Made by a program: the position numbers and the translations under genes. DNA of 11,739 bases. Origin: Clostridiales bacterium (lineage in GTDB: Bacteria; Bacillota; Clostridia; Oscillospirales; Oscillospiraceae). The notes beneath the pieces are model-generated. The model did no database searches and was not told the DNA's origin. It saw only the letters and a program-made list of their open reading frames with translations. This document shows positions 1 through 6,313 of the stretch, in pieces. The stretch covers positions 1 through 11,739 of the forward strand of contig VSNB01000086.1 of assembly GCA_009774055.1 (NCBI GenBank). Reading direction: 5' to 3'. Numbering within the stretch: the stretch's first letter is position 1; the number at the start of each line of letters is the position of its first letter.

Positions 1-23
1 AAAAATACTCTCGCCACGCGGGC

Positions 24-132
24 GCGGCCCCCCGGGCCGCTGATCACCCCCCCCGCCGCCGCGCAGCGGCGGGAGAAACTGCCCTTCGACGAAGAAAGAA
101 GAAAAAAGCGGCGCGGCCCGCAGGGCCGCGGA
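24..132 (-). repeat. Dispersed hairpin repeat, family A, copy 1 (inverted)
   Basis: This GC-rich block contains three hairpins. They are GCGGCCC/GGGCCGC at 24-30/34-40, CCGCCGC/GCGGCGG at 56-62/66-72, and CGCGGCCC/GGGCCGCG at 112-119/123-130. Read on the minus strand, 111 down to 45 matches the layout at 3230-3317: a GC hairpin with a 3-nt loop, a nearly identical pyrimidine core of about 26 nt (85-111), a short spacer, and a second GC hairpin followed by a G-run. The core differs from the other copy by one extra T and one T/C change. On the minus strand the hairpin plus T-rich core would work as an intrinsic terminator for a convergent gene to the left. No + strand promoter for yqfC is evident in 1-153. 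Confidence 0.75.
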
Positions 133-153
133 AGAAACCTCTGGAGGTCAACG

Positions 154-432
154 ATGGATTTATTCAAAAAGAACTTTTTGGACGAGGCGGCCGAGCTCTT
201 CGACCTCCCCCCCGACCTGGTGGCGGGCCTCCCCCACATCGAAGTGGTGGGAAACACCCACTTCTATATGGAACGCCACAAAGGCATCCTCTCCTACAGC
301 GGCGAGGAAATCGACATCAACGGCGAAAAAACCATCGTCCGCGTCTATGGGGAAAATTTAGAGCTGATGAGCATGACCGGCGACCAGCTCCGGATCAGAG
401 GAACCATCTCAAGGGTGGAATGGGTGAAGTAA
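154..432 (+). CDS. yqfC: Sporulation protein YqfC (YabP-like family)
   Basis: The gene encodes 92 residues, the usual length for YqfC. The start is set by a clear GGAGG (142-146) a few bases before the ATG. The sequence shows the compact beta-rich pattern of the YqfC/YabP family, with the stretch IEVVGNTHFYMERHKGILSY in the middle and a basic end, RIRGTISRVEWVK. There is no signal peptide or membrane segment. In spore formers yqfC pairs with yqfD and is expressed in the mother cell under sigma-E. The molecular role is not well defined, but loss impairs sporulation in B. subtilis. Here yqfD follows after one base, so the two are almost certainly co-transcribed. I see no recognisable sigma-E promoter upstream, where hairpin repeats occupy the space. 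The assignment rests on sequence and on the adjacent yqfD. Confidence 0.88.
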   Translation: MDLFKKNFLDEAAELFDLPPDLVAGLPHIEVVGNTHFYMERHKGILSYSGEEIDINGEKTIVRVYGENLELMSMTGDQLRIRGTISRVEWVK

Positions 433-433
433 T

Positions 434-1612
434 ATGCTGAAGCATCTGGTAAACCTGGCTAAGGGCGAGGTGACCGGCCGGGTGGAGAGCGGCTTCCCGG
501 AACGGGTGCTCAACATCTGCGCCGAGTACGGCATCGTGTTCTGGGACCTCCGCTGGGCCTCGCCGGTGGAGTTCACCTTCACCATGACCCGGCGGGACTG
601 GAAGCGGCTGAGGCGGCTGAGCAGGCGCATCGACTGCGACATGACCGCCGTGAACTGGAAGGGCGCCCCCTTCTTCCTGGGCCGCATCCGCCGCCGGTAC
701 GGACTGTGGGTCACCCTGGGGGCCTGCGTGGCCCTGCTGTTCTGGGGGTCCTTCTTTATCTGGGACTTCCAGGTGGAGGGCAACGTGAACGTCTCCCGGC
801 AGGAGATCCTCCGGGCCCTGGAAAAGCACGGCGTGGGCTTCGGGACCTACGGGCTGGACGTGGATTCCCCGGAGCTGCGCAACTATATCCTGCTGGATCT
901 TCCGGAGCTGAGCTACATCGCCGTCAACGTCCGGGGCTGCCGGGCCTACGTCCAGGTGCGGGAGCGGATTCCCGCGCCGGAAATCGTCAGCAAGCGGGAG
1001 CCGGGCAACACCGTTGCCGCCAAGGACGCCCTGGTCACCGCCGTCCAGCCCTGGGACGGGGAGAAACTGGTCCTGCCGGGAACCACGGTGAAGGCGGGAC
1101 AGCTCCTGATCTCCGGCGTGGTCCAGGGGGACGTGGCAGGGGTCCGGTACCTGCGGGGCATGGGAAAGGTCTACGGGCGGACGTGGTACCGCCTCCGGTG
1201 CCGGGTGCCCCTGACGGCGGCGGAAAAGAGCTATACCGGGGAGGAGAAGGTCCGGCGGGCCCTGCTGGTGGGAAAAAAACGGATAAATTTGTATATTGGC
1301 AGTAGCATTTTGGGGGATACTTGTGATAAAATAAGTTCCTGGGACAAATGGGAGCTGCCCGGCGGCGTGGCCCTGCCGGTGACTGTGGTGACCGAGCGGC
1401 TGCGGCCCTACGCCGTCACGGAGCGGCGGCGGAGCCGGGAGGAGGCCCTGGCCCTGGCGGAGACGGTCCTGGACCAGCGGCTGGCCGGGTACCTGGACGA
1501 GGGGGAAGTCCTCAGCCGGGAGATTTCCGCCGAGGAGCGGGACGGCTGCCTGGTGGTCACCCTGTCGGCGGAGTGCCGGGAGCAGATCGGGCGGTTCATC
1601 GACGCGCCATAA
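434..1612 (+). CDS. yqfD: Sporulation protein YqfD (stage IV membrane protein)
   Basis: The gene encodes 392 residues, the normal size for YqfD. It starts one base after the yqfC stop, so translational coupling is likely; the purine-rich yqfC tail supplies the ribosome binding site. The N-terminal soluble part is basic. A single transmembrane helix lies at about residues 90-111 (LWVTLGACVALLFWG), followed by a POTRA/FtsQ-like segment (FQVEGNVNVSRQEILRALEK). The C-terminal domain contains the family motif GKKRINLYIGSS with CDKI. This topology suits a protein anchored in the mother-cell or forespore membrane during spore formation, as known for the family. An AT-rich patch at about 1270-1345 stands out inside GC-rich coding, but it encodes the conserved motif, so the gene looks intact. 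The exact biochemical function is unknown in the family. Confidence 0.9.
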   Translation: MLKHLVNLAKGEVTGRVESGFPERVLNICAEYGIVFWDLRWASPVEFTFTMTRRDWKRLRRLSRRIDCDMTAVNWKGAPFFLGRIRRRYGLWVTLGACVALLFWGSFFIWDFQVEGNVNVSRQEILRALEKHGVGFGTYGLDVDSPELRNYILLDLPELSYIAVNVRGCRAYVQVRERIPAPEIVSKREPGNTVAAKDALVTAVQPWDGEKLVLPGTTVKAGQLLISGVVQGDVAGVRYLRGMGKVYGRTWYRLRCRVPLTAAEKSYTGEEKVRRALLVGKKRINLYIGSSILGDTCDKISSWDKWELPGGVALPVTVVTERLRPYAVTERRRSREEALALAETVLDQRLAGYLDEGEVLSREISAEERDGCLVVTLSAECREQIGRFIDAP

Positions 1613-1760
1613 AGGAAAATAGTATTTCAGGACCTGTATGCACAGGCGGGGAATGCTGGACGTATGGCAGGGCTTTTCACGCGGCGGGGCGGCAAGGGCC
1701 CCGGGCGGACGGCGTTCAGCGCCTGAGCATGCAGGCCCGGCAGCACAGGAGATAAGTAAG

Positions 1761-2732
1761 ATGGAACAAAGGATAGAGATTGAGCGGCTGGAGGAGGCCG
1801 CCAGCATTTTCGGCTCCTTCGACGAGAACATCCGCCTCATCGAGGCGGAATTCCACGTGGTGGTCACCAACCGGGAGGGCGAGCTGCGCATCGCCGGGGA
1901 GCCGGAGGACACCATGCTGGCCTCCAAGGCCATCGGGGCCCTGCTGGCCCTGGCGGCCAAGGGGGAGGCCATCGGCCAGCAGACCGTCCGGTACGTCATC
2001 GGCCTGGCCCGGTCCGGACAGGCGGACAAGGCCGCCGAGCTGACGGCGGACGTGATCTGCATCACCTCCAAGGGCCGGCCCGTGAAGGCCAAGACCATCG
2101 GGCAGAAGAAGTATATTCAGTCGGTGCAGAAAAACACCGTGACCATCGGCGTGGGCCCCGCCGGCACGGGCAAGACCTATCTGGCGGTGGCCGCCGCCGT
2201 GGCGGCCTTCCGGGACAAGCAGGTCAACCGGATCATCCTCACCCGGCCCGCCGTGGAGGCGGGAGAGCGGCTGGGATTTCTGCCGGGGGATTTGCAGTCC
2301 AAGGTGGACCCGTATCTGCGGCCGCTGTATGATGCGCTCTTTGACATGCTGGGGGCGGAGACGTACCAGAAGTATCTGGAGCGGGGAAATATCGAGGTGG
2401 CCCCCCTGGCGTATATGCGCGGCCGGACGCTGGACGACAGCTTCATCATTCTGGACGAGGCCCAGAACACCAGCCGGGAGCAGATGAAGATGTTCCTCAC
2501 CCGCATGGGCTTCGGGTCCAAGGTAGTCATTACAGGCGACGTGACCCAGATCGACCTGCCGGCGGACAAGACCTCGGGGCTCAAGGAGGCGGTGCGGGTC
2601 CTGAAGAACGTGGAGGGCGTCGGCATCTGCGAGCTCACCGACCAGGACGTGGTGCGGCATGTGATGGTCCAGCGGATCATCAAGGCGTATGATGACTATT
2701 ACAACAACGGCAGTAAAGGAAAGAAGAGATAG
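1761..2732 (+). CDS. phoH: PhoH family ATPase (PhoH-like protein)
   Basis: The gene encodes 323 residues from the ATG at 1761, which has AGGAGA (1747-1752) at good spacing. An in-frame ATG at 1638 would add 41 Arg/Gly-rich residues with no family character, so I reject it. The N-terminal part (about 1-110) is a KH-like or small alpha-beta region. The ATPase core has Walker A GPAGTGKT at residues 132-139 and Walker B FIILDEAQN at 228-236, followed by the sensor-like stretch VVITGDVTQIDLP. PhoH proteins are cytoplasmic ATPases linked to RNA metabolism. In Bacillota they sit beside ybeY, as here (4-bp gap), which supports a role with YbeY in RNA processing. The HD-domain gene often found between the two (yqfF/pgpH) is missing. 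The 148 bp upstream hold only short hairpins. Confidence 0.93.
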   Translation: MEQRIEIERLEEAASIFGSFDENIRLIEAEFHVVVTNREGELRIAGEPEDTMLASKAIGALLALAAKGEAIGQQTVRYVIGLARSGQADKAAELTADVICITSKGRPVKAKTIGQKKYIQSVQKNTVTIGVGPAGTGKTYLAVAAAVAAFRDKQVNRIILTRPAVEAGERLGFLPGDLQSKVDPYLRPLYDALFDMLGAETYQKYLERGNIEVAPLAYMRGRTLDDSFIILDEAQNTSREQMKMFLTRMGFGSKVVITGDVTQIDLPADKTSGLKEAVRVLKNVEGVGICELTDQDVVRHVMVQRIIKAYDDYYNNGSKGKKR

Positions 2733-2736
2733 AAAC

Positions 2737-3228
2737 ATGGCGAAGCGGCATTATATCCCCGTGACGGCGGACGTGCCGGGGGTGGACGAGAAGAAATGCG
2801 CCCTGATTCGGAAGGCAATCCGTACCGCCCTGGCCGCCGAGGGGGTGGATTTCCCCTGCGAGGTGGACGTGTCCGTCACCAATGATGAAAATATCCGCAG
2901 GATCAATCTGGACATGCGGCAGGTGGACAGGCCCACGGATGTATTGAGCTTTCCGGCCTTCGGCCTGACGCCCGGGGCGCTCCCCGGGGAGGAGGACGCG
3001 GACCCCGCCACGGGGCTGGTGCCCCTGGGGGACATGGTGATTTCCCTGGAGCGGGTGAACGCCCAGGCGAAGGAGTACGGGCATTCCAACCGCCGGGAGC
3101 TGGCGTATCTGGTCGTTCATTCTGTACTGCATTTATTAGGGTATGACCATTTGGATGAGGGGCCTCAAAAAGAAAAAATGCGGGGCAGGGAGGATGCCAT
3201 CATGGCGGAGCTGGGGATAGAGAGATAA
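2737..3228 (+). CDS. ybeY: Endoribonuclease YbeY (rRNA maturation factor)
   Basis: The gene encodes 163 residues from the ATG at 2737, four bases after the phoH stop, with a purine-rich ribosome binding site inside the end of phoH. An upstream in-frame ATG at 2689 lies inside phoH and would add residues not seen in the family. The zinc-binding signature HSVLHLLGYDH is at residues 128-138, giving ligands His128, His132 and His138. The upstream family motif RPTDVLSFP is also present. YbeY is a single-strand-specific metallo-endoribonuclease needed for 16S rRNA 3' end maturation and 70S quality control. It acts in the cytoplasm and interacts functionally with Era, encoded downstream. The gene is complete and is followed at once by an intrinsic terminator. 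Confidence 0.96.
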   Translation: MAKRHYIPVTADVPGVDEKKCALIRKAIRTALAAEGVDFPCEVDVSVTNDENIRRINLDMRQVDRPTDVLSFPAFGLTPGALPGEEDADPATGLVPLGDMVISLERVNAQAKEYGHSNRRELAYLVVHSVLHLLGYDHLDEGPQKEKMRGREDAIMAELGIER

Positions 3229-3229
3229 T

Positions 3230-3260
3230 GCGGCCCCTGCGGGGCCGCGACCGCTTTTTC
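3230..3260 (+). terminator. Intrinsic terminator after ybeY
   Basis: A perfect 8-bp stem, GCGGCCCC/GGGGCCGC with loop TGC (3230-3237/3241-3248), is followed after six bases by a run of five T and then pyrimidines. It begins two bases after the ybeY stop, so it should end the yqfC-yqfD-phoH-ybeY transcript. The same hairpin and T-rich core form the left part of repeat family A. Confidence 0.85.
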
Positions 3261-3317
3261 TTCTTTCTTCGTTGAAGAATATTTCGTACCGCCCCTGCGG
3301 GGCGGCGGGGGCTCTCT
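3230..3317 (+). repeat. Dispersed hairpin repeat, family A, copy 2
   Basis: The layout matches the inverted copy at 24-132. The first hairpin is at 3230-3248. The pyrimidine core at 3251-3276 contains CTTCTTTCTTCG. A spacer of about 12 nt follows, then a second hairpin CCGCCCC/GGGGCGG at 3289-3295/3299-3305 and a G-run. The core is nearly identical between the copies, whereas the hairpin arms differ but stay paired. That is what a structured dispersed repeat would show, rather than chance. Confidence 0.75.
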
Positions 3318-3332
3318 TCTTATTTTACCTTT

Positions 3333-3415
3333 GCCGCCTCGCCGGCGGCGGGGCCTTCTTTTCCCTTGTGGGAAAAGAAGCAAAAGCACCCTCAAGGGAC
3401 GTTCCGTCCCTTGAG
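3333..3415 (+). repeat. Array of three perfect hairpins
   Basis: Three perfect inverted repeats follow one another. They are GCCGCC/GGCGGC (3333-3338/3344-3349), CTTCTTTTCCC/GGGAAAAGAAG (3355-3365/3370-3380, loop TTGT) and CTCAAGGGAC/GTCCCTTGAG (3391-3400/3406-3415, loop GTTCC). Together with family A they give five hairpins in under 190 bases. No coding potential is visible. They may be further modules of the dispersed repeats. Confidence 0.8.
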
Positions 3416-3440
3416 AATCCTTCGCATTACGGGGGTTATT

Positions 3441-3709
3441 GTTTTTGCGCTTCTACTGGAGTCTGTCCGGTCTAAATTGGGCGGCTCCCATGTATTGGGC
3501 GAAGCGTCTATTTGAGGATGTAAACGGCAGACCCTACCGCACCGCTTTGGGGACTCCCGAGGCAGTTGCGGTAGAAGGTCCCCCTAGCAGGCTCTACCCC
3601 TTTAACAGGCCGGCAGGCGGAGTTGGTTGACAGCCAAGCCACTAGATTAGATACCCGTAGGATCGGACATTCGGAGGCTTCGCCTATCAACCAAACCCGC
3701 TGCACAGTC
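3441..3709 (+). ncRNA. Structured noncoding RNA candidate, possibly raiA motif
   Basis: There is no credible gene here, but many long-range helices can be drawn. CGCTTC/GAAGCG is at 3448-3453/3501-3506. CTACCGCA/TGCGGTAG is at 3534-3541/3567-3574. From inside the loop of the latter, GGGGAC (3549-3554) pairs with GTCCCC (3578-3583), giving an H-type pseudoknot. TTGGTTGA/TCAACCAA is at 3623-3630/3687-3694 with an inner AGGC/GCCT hairpin (3675-3685). A terminator-like hairpin with T-run follows at 3733-3760. Length, multiple pseudoknots and clostridial host suit the known raiA-motif RNA, which affects sporulation, but I could not check a consensus and no raiA gene is adjacent. The ends are approximate. 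I am confident of a structured RNA and much less of the family name. Confidence 0.6.
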
Positions 3710-3725
3710 CTTTGGCCCCCGTATA

Positions 3726-3867
3726 AGGGAGTCTTGAACCGTAGGTTCAAGCGCGTTTTTGCCTACTTTTGGCGCGGGCCAAAAGTAGGCGCGGAGTCCG
3801 GGGCCGCGTAGGTCCCGGGCCGATTCGAGAAGAATCCCCCGTTCGCCGCCTGGAAGGCGGCGAAGAT
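3726..3867 (+). repeat. Dispersed hairpin repeat, family B, copy 1
   Basis: Four hairpin modules are present. Ha is CTTGAACC/GGTTCAAG (3733-3740/3744-3751), followed by CGCGTTTTT. Hb is GCCTACTTTTGG/CCAAAAGTAGGC (3761-3772/3779-3790). Hc is a variable GC hairpin at about 3797-3826. A conserved stretch containing CCGATTCGAGAAGAAT precedes Hd, TTCGCCGCC/GGCGGCGAA (3842-3850/3856-3864). Positions 3726-3792 are a perfect reverse complement of 11638-11704. Ha plus the T-run probably also terminates the RNA candidate upstream. Confidence 0.88.
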
Positions 3868-3890
3868 GAGATAAATAAAGGATAAAAAAT

Positions 3891-4562
3891 ATGAAAATAC
3901 AGCTTAGCGGCAATCTTATCAGACACTATCTGCAGAACGTGTATTTCATCAACGGCCACAGCTGCGCCGGGAAGTCCACTATGGTGAAGCTGCTGGCCCA
4001 GCGGTACGGCATGATCTGCTGCGGCGAGAATTACCACGACGCGTTCCCCCGGGAAAAGCTCTCCCGCTGGGCGCAGCCCGGACTGTGCTATTTCGACACC
4101 ATGAGCGGGTGGGAGGAATGGCTGAACATGACCCCGGAGGAGCACTGGAACTGGACGGAGCAGGTTTCCCGGGAGTGCGTCGAGATCGAGATACTGGAGC
4201 TTGTGAAGCTGTCCGCGGAGGGGAAAAAGATCATCGTGGACACCAACATCCCTGCGGACATCCTGCGGGAGATTTCCGACTACCGTCATGTGGCGGTCAT
4301 GCTCTGCGACCCGCCGGACGCCTGCGCGACCCGGTTTTTCGACCGGGAGGACCCGGAAAAGCAGTTCATGCTGGAGCAGATCAAGCGGTGCAGGGACCCG
4401 GAGGCGACGATGAAAAATTTCACCGCATGGACGCTGTACCACCCGCCGGAGGAGACAGACTGGCAGCATACGGGATTTTTCACGTATACCCGCTCCGATT
4501 TTGAGAGCGACACCCGGGAGGAAACGCTGCGCATCCTGGCGGAGCATTTTGGCTTCCTGTAA
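3891..4562 (+). CDS. P-loop kinase-like/AAA family protein of unknown substrate
   Basis: The gene encodes 223 residues. The start has AAAGGAT (3877-3883) seven bases upstream. The Walker A motif GHSCAGKST is at residues 22-30, after a beta-strand (NVYFIN), which is the layout of small nucleoside and shikimate-type kinases and chloramphenicol phosphotransferase-like proteins. A likely Walker B/second strand is KKIIVDTNIP (about residues 112-121), and VAVMLCDPPDACATRFFDRE looks like a later strand plus lid helix. There is no membrane segment. A small-molecule kinase role is an inference from the fold; the substrate is not deducible. It lies between a hairpin repeat and era with its own ribosome binding site and is not part of the usual ybeY-era cluster. 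Together with the acetyltransferases downstream it looks like accessory cargo. Confidence 0.65.
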   Translation: MKIQLSGNLIRHYLQNVYFINGHSCAGKSTMVKLLAQRYGMICCGENYHDAFPREKLSRWAQPGLCYFDTMSGWEEWLNMTPEEHWNWTEQVSRECVEIEILELVKLSAEGKKIIVDTNIPADILREISDYRHVAVMLCDPPDACATRFFDREDPEKQFMLEQIKRCRDPEATMKNFTAWTLYHPPEETDWQHTGFFTYTRSDFESDTREETLRILAEHFGFL

Positions 4563-4619
4563 AAATCCGGCGGACTGCTCAATGCCGGAAAATATTAGAA
4601 AGTTGAGGATCACCTGCGA

Positions 4620-5516
4620 ATGAACGAAATCAAAAAAACCGCAATGATTACCATTGCCGGACGGCCCAACGTGGGCAAGTCCACCCTGACCAACGCCCTG
4701 GTGGGCGAAAAGATCGCCATCGTCTCCCCCAAGCCCCAGACCACGAGAAACCGCATCTGCGGCGTGGTGAACCGGGGGGAAACCCAGTTTGTGTTTCTGG
4801 ACACCCCCGGCTTCCACAGGGCCCGGACCCGGCTGGGGGACTACATGGTGAAGGTGGTCAAGGACTCCGTGGCGGACGTGGAGGCGGTGTGCCTCATGGT
4901 GGAGCCCATCGCCAAAGTGGGGGCCCCGGAGCAGGAGCTCATCGACCGCATCAGGGAGGAACGCCTCCCCGCCGTGCTGGTCATCAACAAGATCGACACC
5001 GTGGAGAAGGCCCAGCTTCTGGAAGTCATGGCGGTTTACAGCGGGGCCCACGAGTTCGACGCCATCATCCCCATCTCCGCCCAGGAGAAGGACGGCCTGG
5101 AGGAGCTGATGGAGCAGCTGGAGAAGTACGCCGCCCCCGGCCCCCAGCTGTTCCCCGACGGCATGACCACCGACCAGCCGGAAAAACAGGTGGTGGCGGA
5201 GATCGTCCGGGAGAAGCTGCTGCGGAATCTGGACAAGGAGGTCCCCCACGGGACCGCCATCGAGGTGACGAAGTTCTCCGAGCGGGACAGCGGGGTCATT
5301 GACCTGGACGTGACCATCTACTGCGAGAAGGCCAGCCACAAGGGCATTATCATCGGCAAAAACGGCGCGATGCTGAAAAAAATCGCATCCCACGCCAGGG
5401 AGGATATTGAGCGGTTCATGGGGACCAAGGTCTATATGGAGACGTGGGTGAAGGTCAAGGAAAACTGGCGGGATAATGTCAATTATATCCGGAGTTTTGG
5501 GTATGACGAGCAGTAA
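4620..5516 (+). CDS. era: GTPase Era
   Basis: The gene encodes 298 residues, full length for Era. The ribosome binding site is GAGGAT (4604-4609). The G1 motif GRPNVGKS is at residues 14-21, the switch II motif DTPGFH at 61-66 and the G4 motif NKID at 123-126. The C-terminal KH domain carries IIIGKNGAMLKKIASHARED (from about residue 243) and ends NWRDNVNYIRSFGYDEQ. Era binds the 3' end of 16S rRNA through the KH domain and assists 30S assembly at the membrane and in the cytoplasm, alongside YbeY. Its last 17 codons are repeated in synonymous form at 5680-5733. In the working gene these codons are more A/T-ending (AAT, AGT, TTT) than most of era, so the 3' end may have been replaced by recombination. 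Confidence 0.97.
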   Translation: MNEIKKTAMITIAGRPNVGKSTLTNALVGEKIAIVSPKPQTTRNRICGVVNRGETQFVFLDTPGFHRARTRLGDYMVKVVKDSVADVEAVCLMVEPIAKVGAPEQELIDRIREERLPAVLVINKIDTVEKAQLLEVMAVYSGAHEFDAIIPISAQEKDGLEELMEQLEKYAAPGPQLFPDGMTTDQPEKQVVAEIVREKLLRNLDKEVPHGTAIEVTKFSERDSGVIDLDVTIYCEKASHKGIIIGKNGAMLKKIASHAREDIERFMGTKVYMETWVKVKENWRDNVNYIRSFGYDEQ

Positions 5517-5565
5517 GAAAACAGCAGGATTTATCATGCCAGTTTTCCTGCGAGCGCAAGCGAGC

Positions 5566-5678
5566 CGCCGCTGTGCGGCGTCAATTCGGAGCGAAGCGGA
5601 GAATTGCGTAGGGCGAATTCATTTCGCCCGTAAACGATTGGAATCAAGGGTTCCCGCAGGGCGGAAGCCCTGTGGGAA
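5566..5678 (+). repeat. Hairpin array downstream of era
   Basis: Four inverted repeats are packed into about 113 bases. They are CGCCGC/GCGGCG (5566-5571/5575-5580), CAATTC/GAATTG (5582-5587/5601-5606), GGGCGAA/TTCGCCC (5611-5617/5623-5629) and TTCCCGCAGGGC/GCCCTGTGGGAA (5651-5662/5667-5678; one G-U type mismatch). The last arm ends one base before the duplicated era tail. No T-run follows any of them, so they are not clear terminators. The array lies between two copies of the era 3' end. Confidence 0.8.
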
Positions 5679-5679
5679 G

Positions 5680-5733
5680 AACTGGCGGGATAACGTCAAC
5701 TATATCCGCTCCTTCGGGTATGACGAGCAGTAG
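5680..5733 (+). pseudogene. Duplicated 3' end of era (17 codons plus stop)
   Basis: The segment encodes NWRDNVNYIRSFGYDEQ followed by TAG. The peptide is identical to the Era C-terminus, but the DNA differs at 8 of 54 bases, all synonymous: AAT to AAC twice, CGG to CGC, AGT to TCC, TTT to TTC, and TAA to TAG. There is no start codon or ribosome binding site and the upstream frame is hairpin DNA, so it is not a gene. Purely synonymous change means the two copies diverged under selection in complete era genes before coming together. It is therefore a recombination or integration scar rather than a simple local duplication. Confidence 0.9.
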
Positions 5734-5753
5734 AGAAAGAGGTCGAAAATACT

Positions 5754-6302
5754 ATGGATTATCAGAAAAAGACGGTTTTGCTGAAAAGCGGGAAAACCTG
5801 CCTTATCCGTCGCCCGGAGGCAGCGGACGCGGAGCGGGTGCTGCACTTTCAAAAAGAGAGCAGCGGCGAGACGCCCTACCTGATGGTAGGGCCGGAGGAC
5901 ATCGACTGGACGACGGAACAGCAGGGTGCGCGGATCGAGCGTTGGAATGGGTCCCCTGACCGCCTGCGGCTGCTGGCGGAGATGGACGGGGAGCTGGCGG
6001 GGGTGGCTATCGTATATTCCAACAATCCGCAGACACGGCTGCGCCACCGGTGCTGCGTCGATATTACCCTTTACCGGAAATTCTGGGGGATGGGGATCGG
6101 GACCGCGCTGCTGAGGGAGGTCTTGAATGCCGCTGAGGTCGCCGGATACGAGCAGGCAGAGTTGGAGGTGGTGTCCACAAATACTCCGGCCATCGGGTTA
6201 TATAGAAAGCTGGGGTTTGAGGTGATAGGGACCATGCCCCGGGCTATGAAGTATGCGGATGGAAGCTATGCGGACTTCCTGCTGATGGTAAAGCGGTTGT
6301 AA
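5754..6302 (+). CDS. GNAT family N-acetyltransferase (paralogue 1)
   Basis: The gene encodes 182 residues. A weak AAAGAGG (5737-5743) precedes the ATG. The acetyl-CoA binding motif A appears as FWGMGIGTALL at residues 110-120, after the strand CVDITLYR. The downstream helix-strand GYEQAELEVVSTNTPAIGLY (131-150) and RKLGFEVIGT (151-160) give the motif B region. These are standard features of GNAT enzymes, which move an acetyl group from acetyl-CoA to an amine. The substrate cannot be read from sequence; protein, polyamine and drug targets are all possible. It is a paralogue of the next gene, from which it is separated by 11 bases, so the two are probably one transcript. The pair sits between era and yqzL-recO, which are adjacent in many relatives, and so is probably an insertion. 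Confidence 0.85.
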   Translation: MDYQKKTVLLKSGKTCLIRRPEAADAERVLHFQKESSGETPYLMVGPEDIDWTTEQQGARIERWNGSPDRLRLLAEMDGELAGVAIVYSNNPQTRLRHRCCVDITLYRKFWGMGIGTALLREVLNAAEVAGYEQAELEVVSTNTPAIGLYRKLGFEVIGTMPRAMKYADGSYADFLLMVKRL

Positions 6303-6313
6303 AGGAGAGAGAA

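Noticed and set aside
1285..1335. Sporulation or housekeeping promoter in the AT-rich patch of yqfD
   Set aside because: No hexamer pair with proper spacing could be found, and the patch encodes conserved YqfD residues.
1638..1760. Extended N-terminus or leader peptide for phoH
   Set aside because: The 41 added residues have no PhoH character, and a good ribosome binding site precedes the ATG at 1761.
395..2098. Long open frame on the minus strand opposite yqfD and phoH
   Set aside because: Low-complexity Pro/Gly/Arg-rich translation opposite two well-recognised genes; high GC creates long antisense frames. The same applies to minus-strand frames at 1716-2738, 3747-5537 and 8529-10943.
3645..3660. 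Resemblance to the 16S rRNA ATTAGATACCC signature
   Set aside because: Only a short match; the flanking sequence does not fit 16S rRNA, so this is not an rRNA fragment.
3439..3811. Short frames on both strands in the gene-free stretch
   Set aside because: They lack ribosome binding sites and recognisable proteins, and they coincide with base-paired elements of the RNA candidate and the family B hairpins.
5476..5733. An 85-codon open frame over the era end and hairpin array
   Set aside because: It starts out of frame within era and runs through hairpin DNA; only its last 17 codons are meaningful, as the duplicated era tail.
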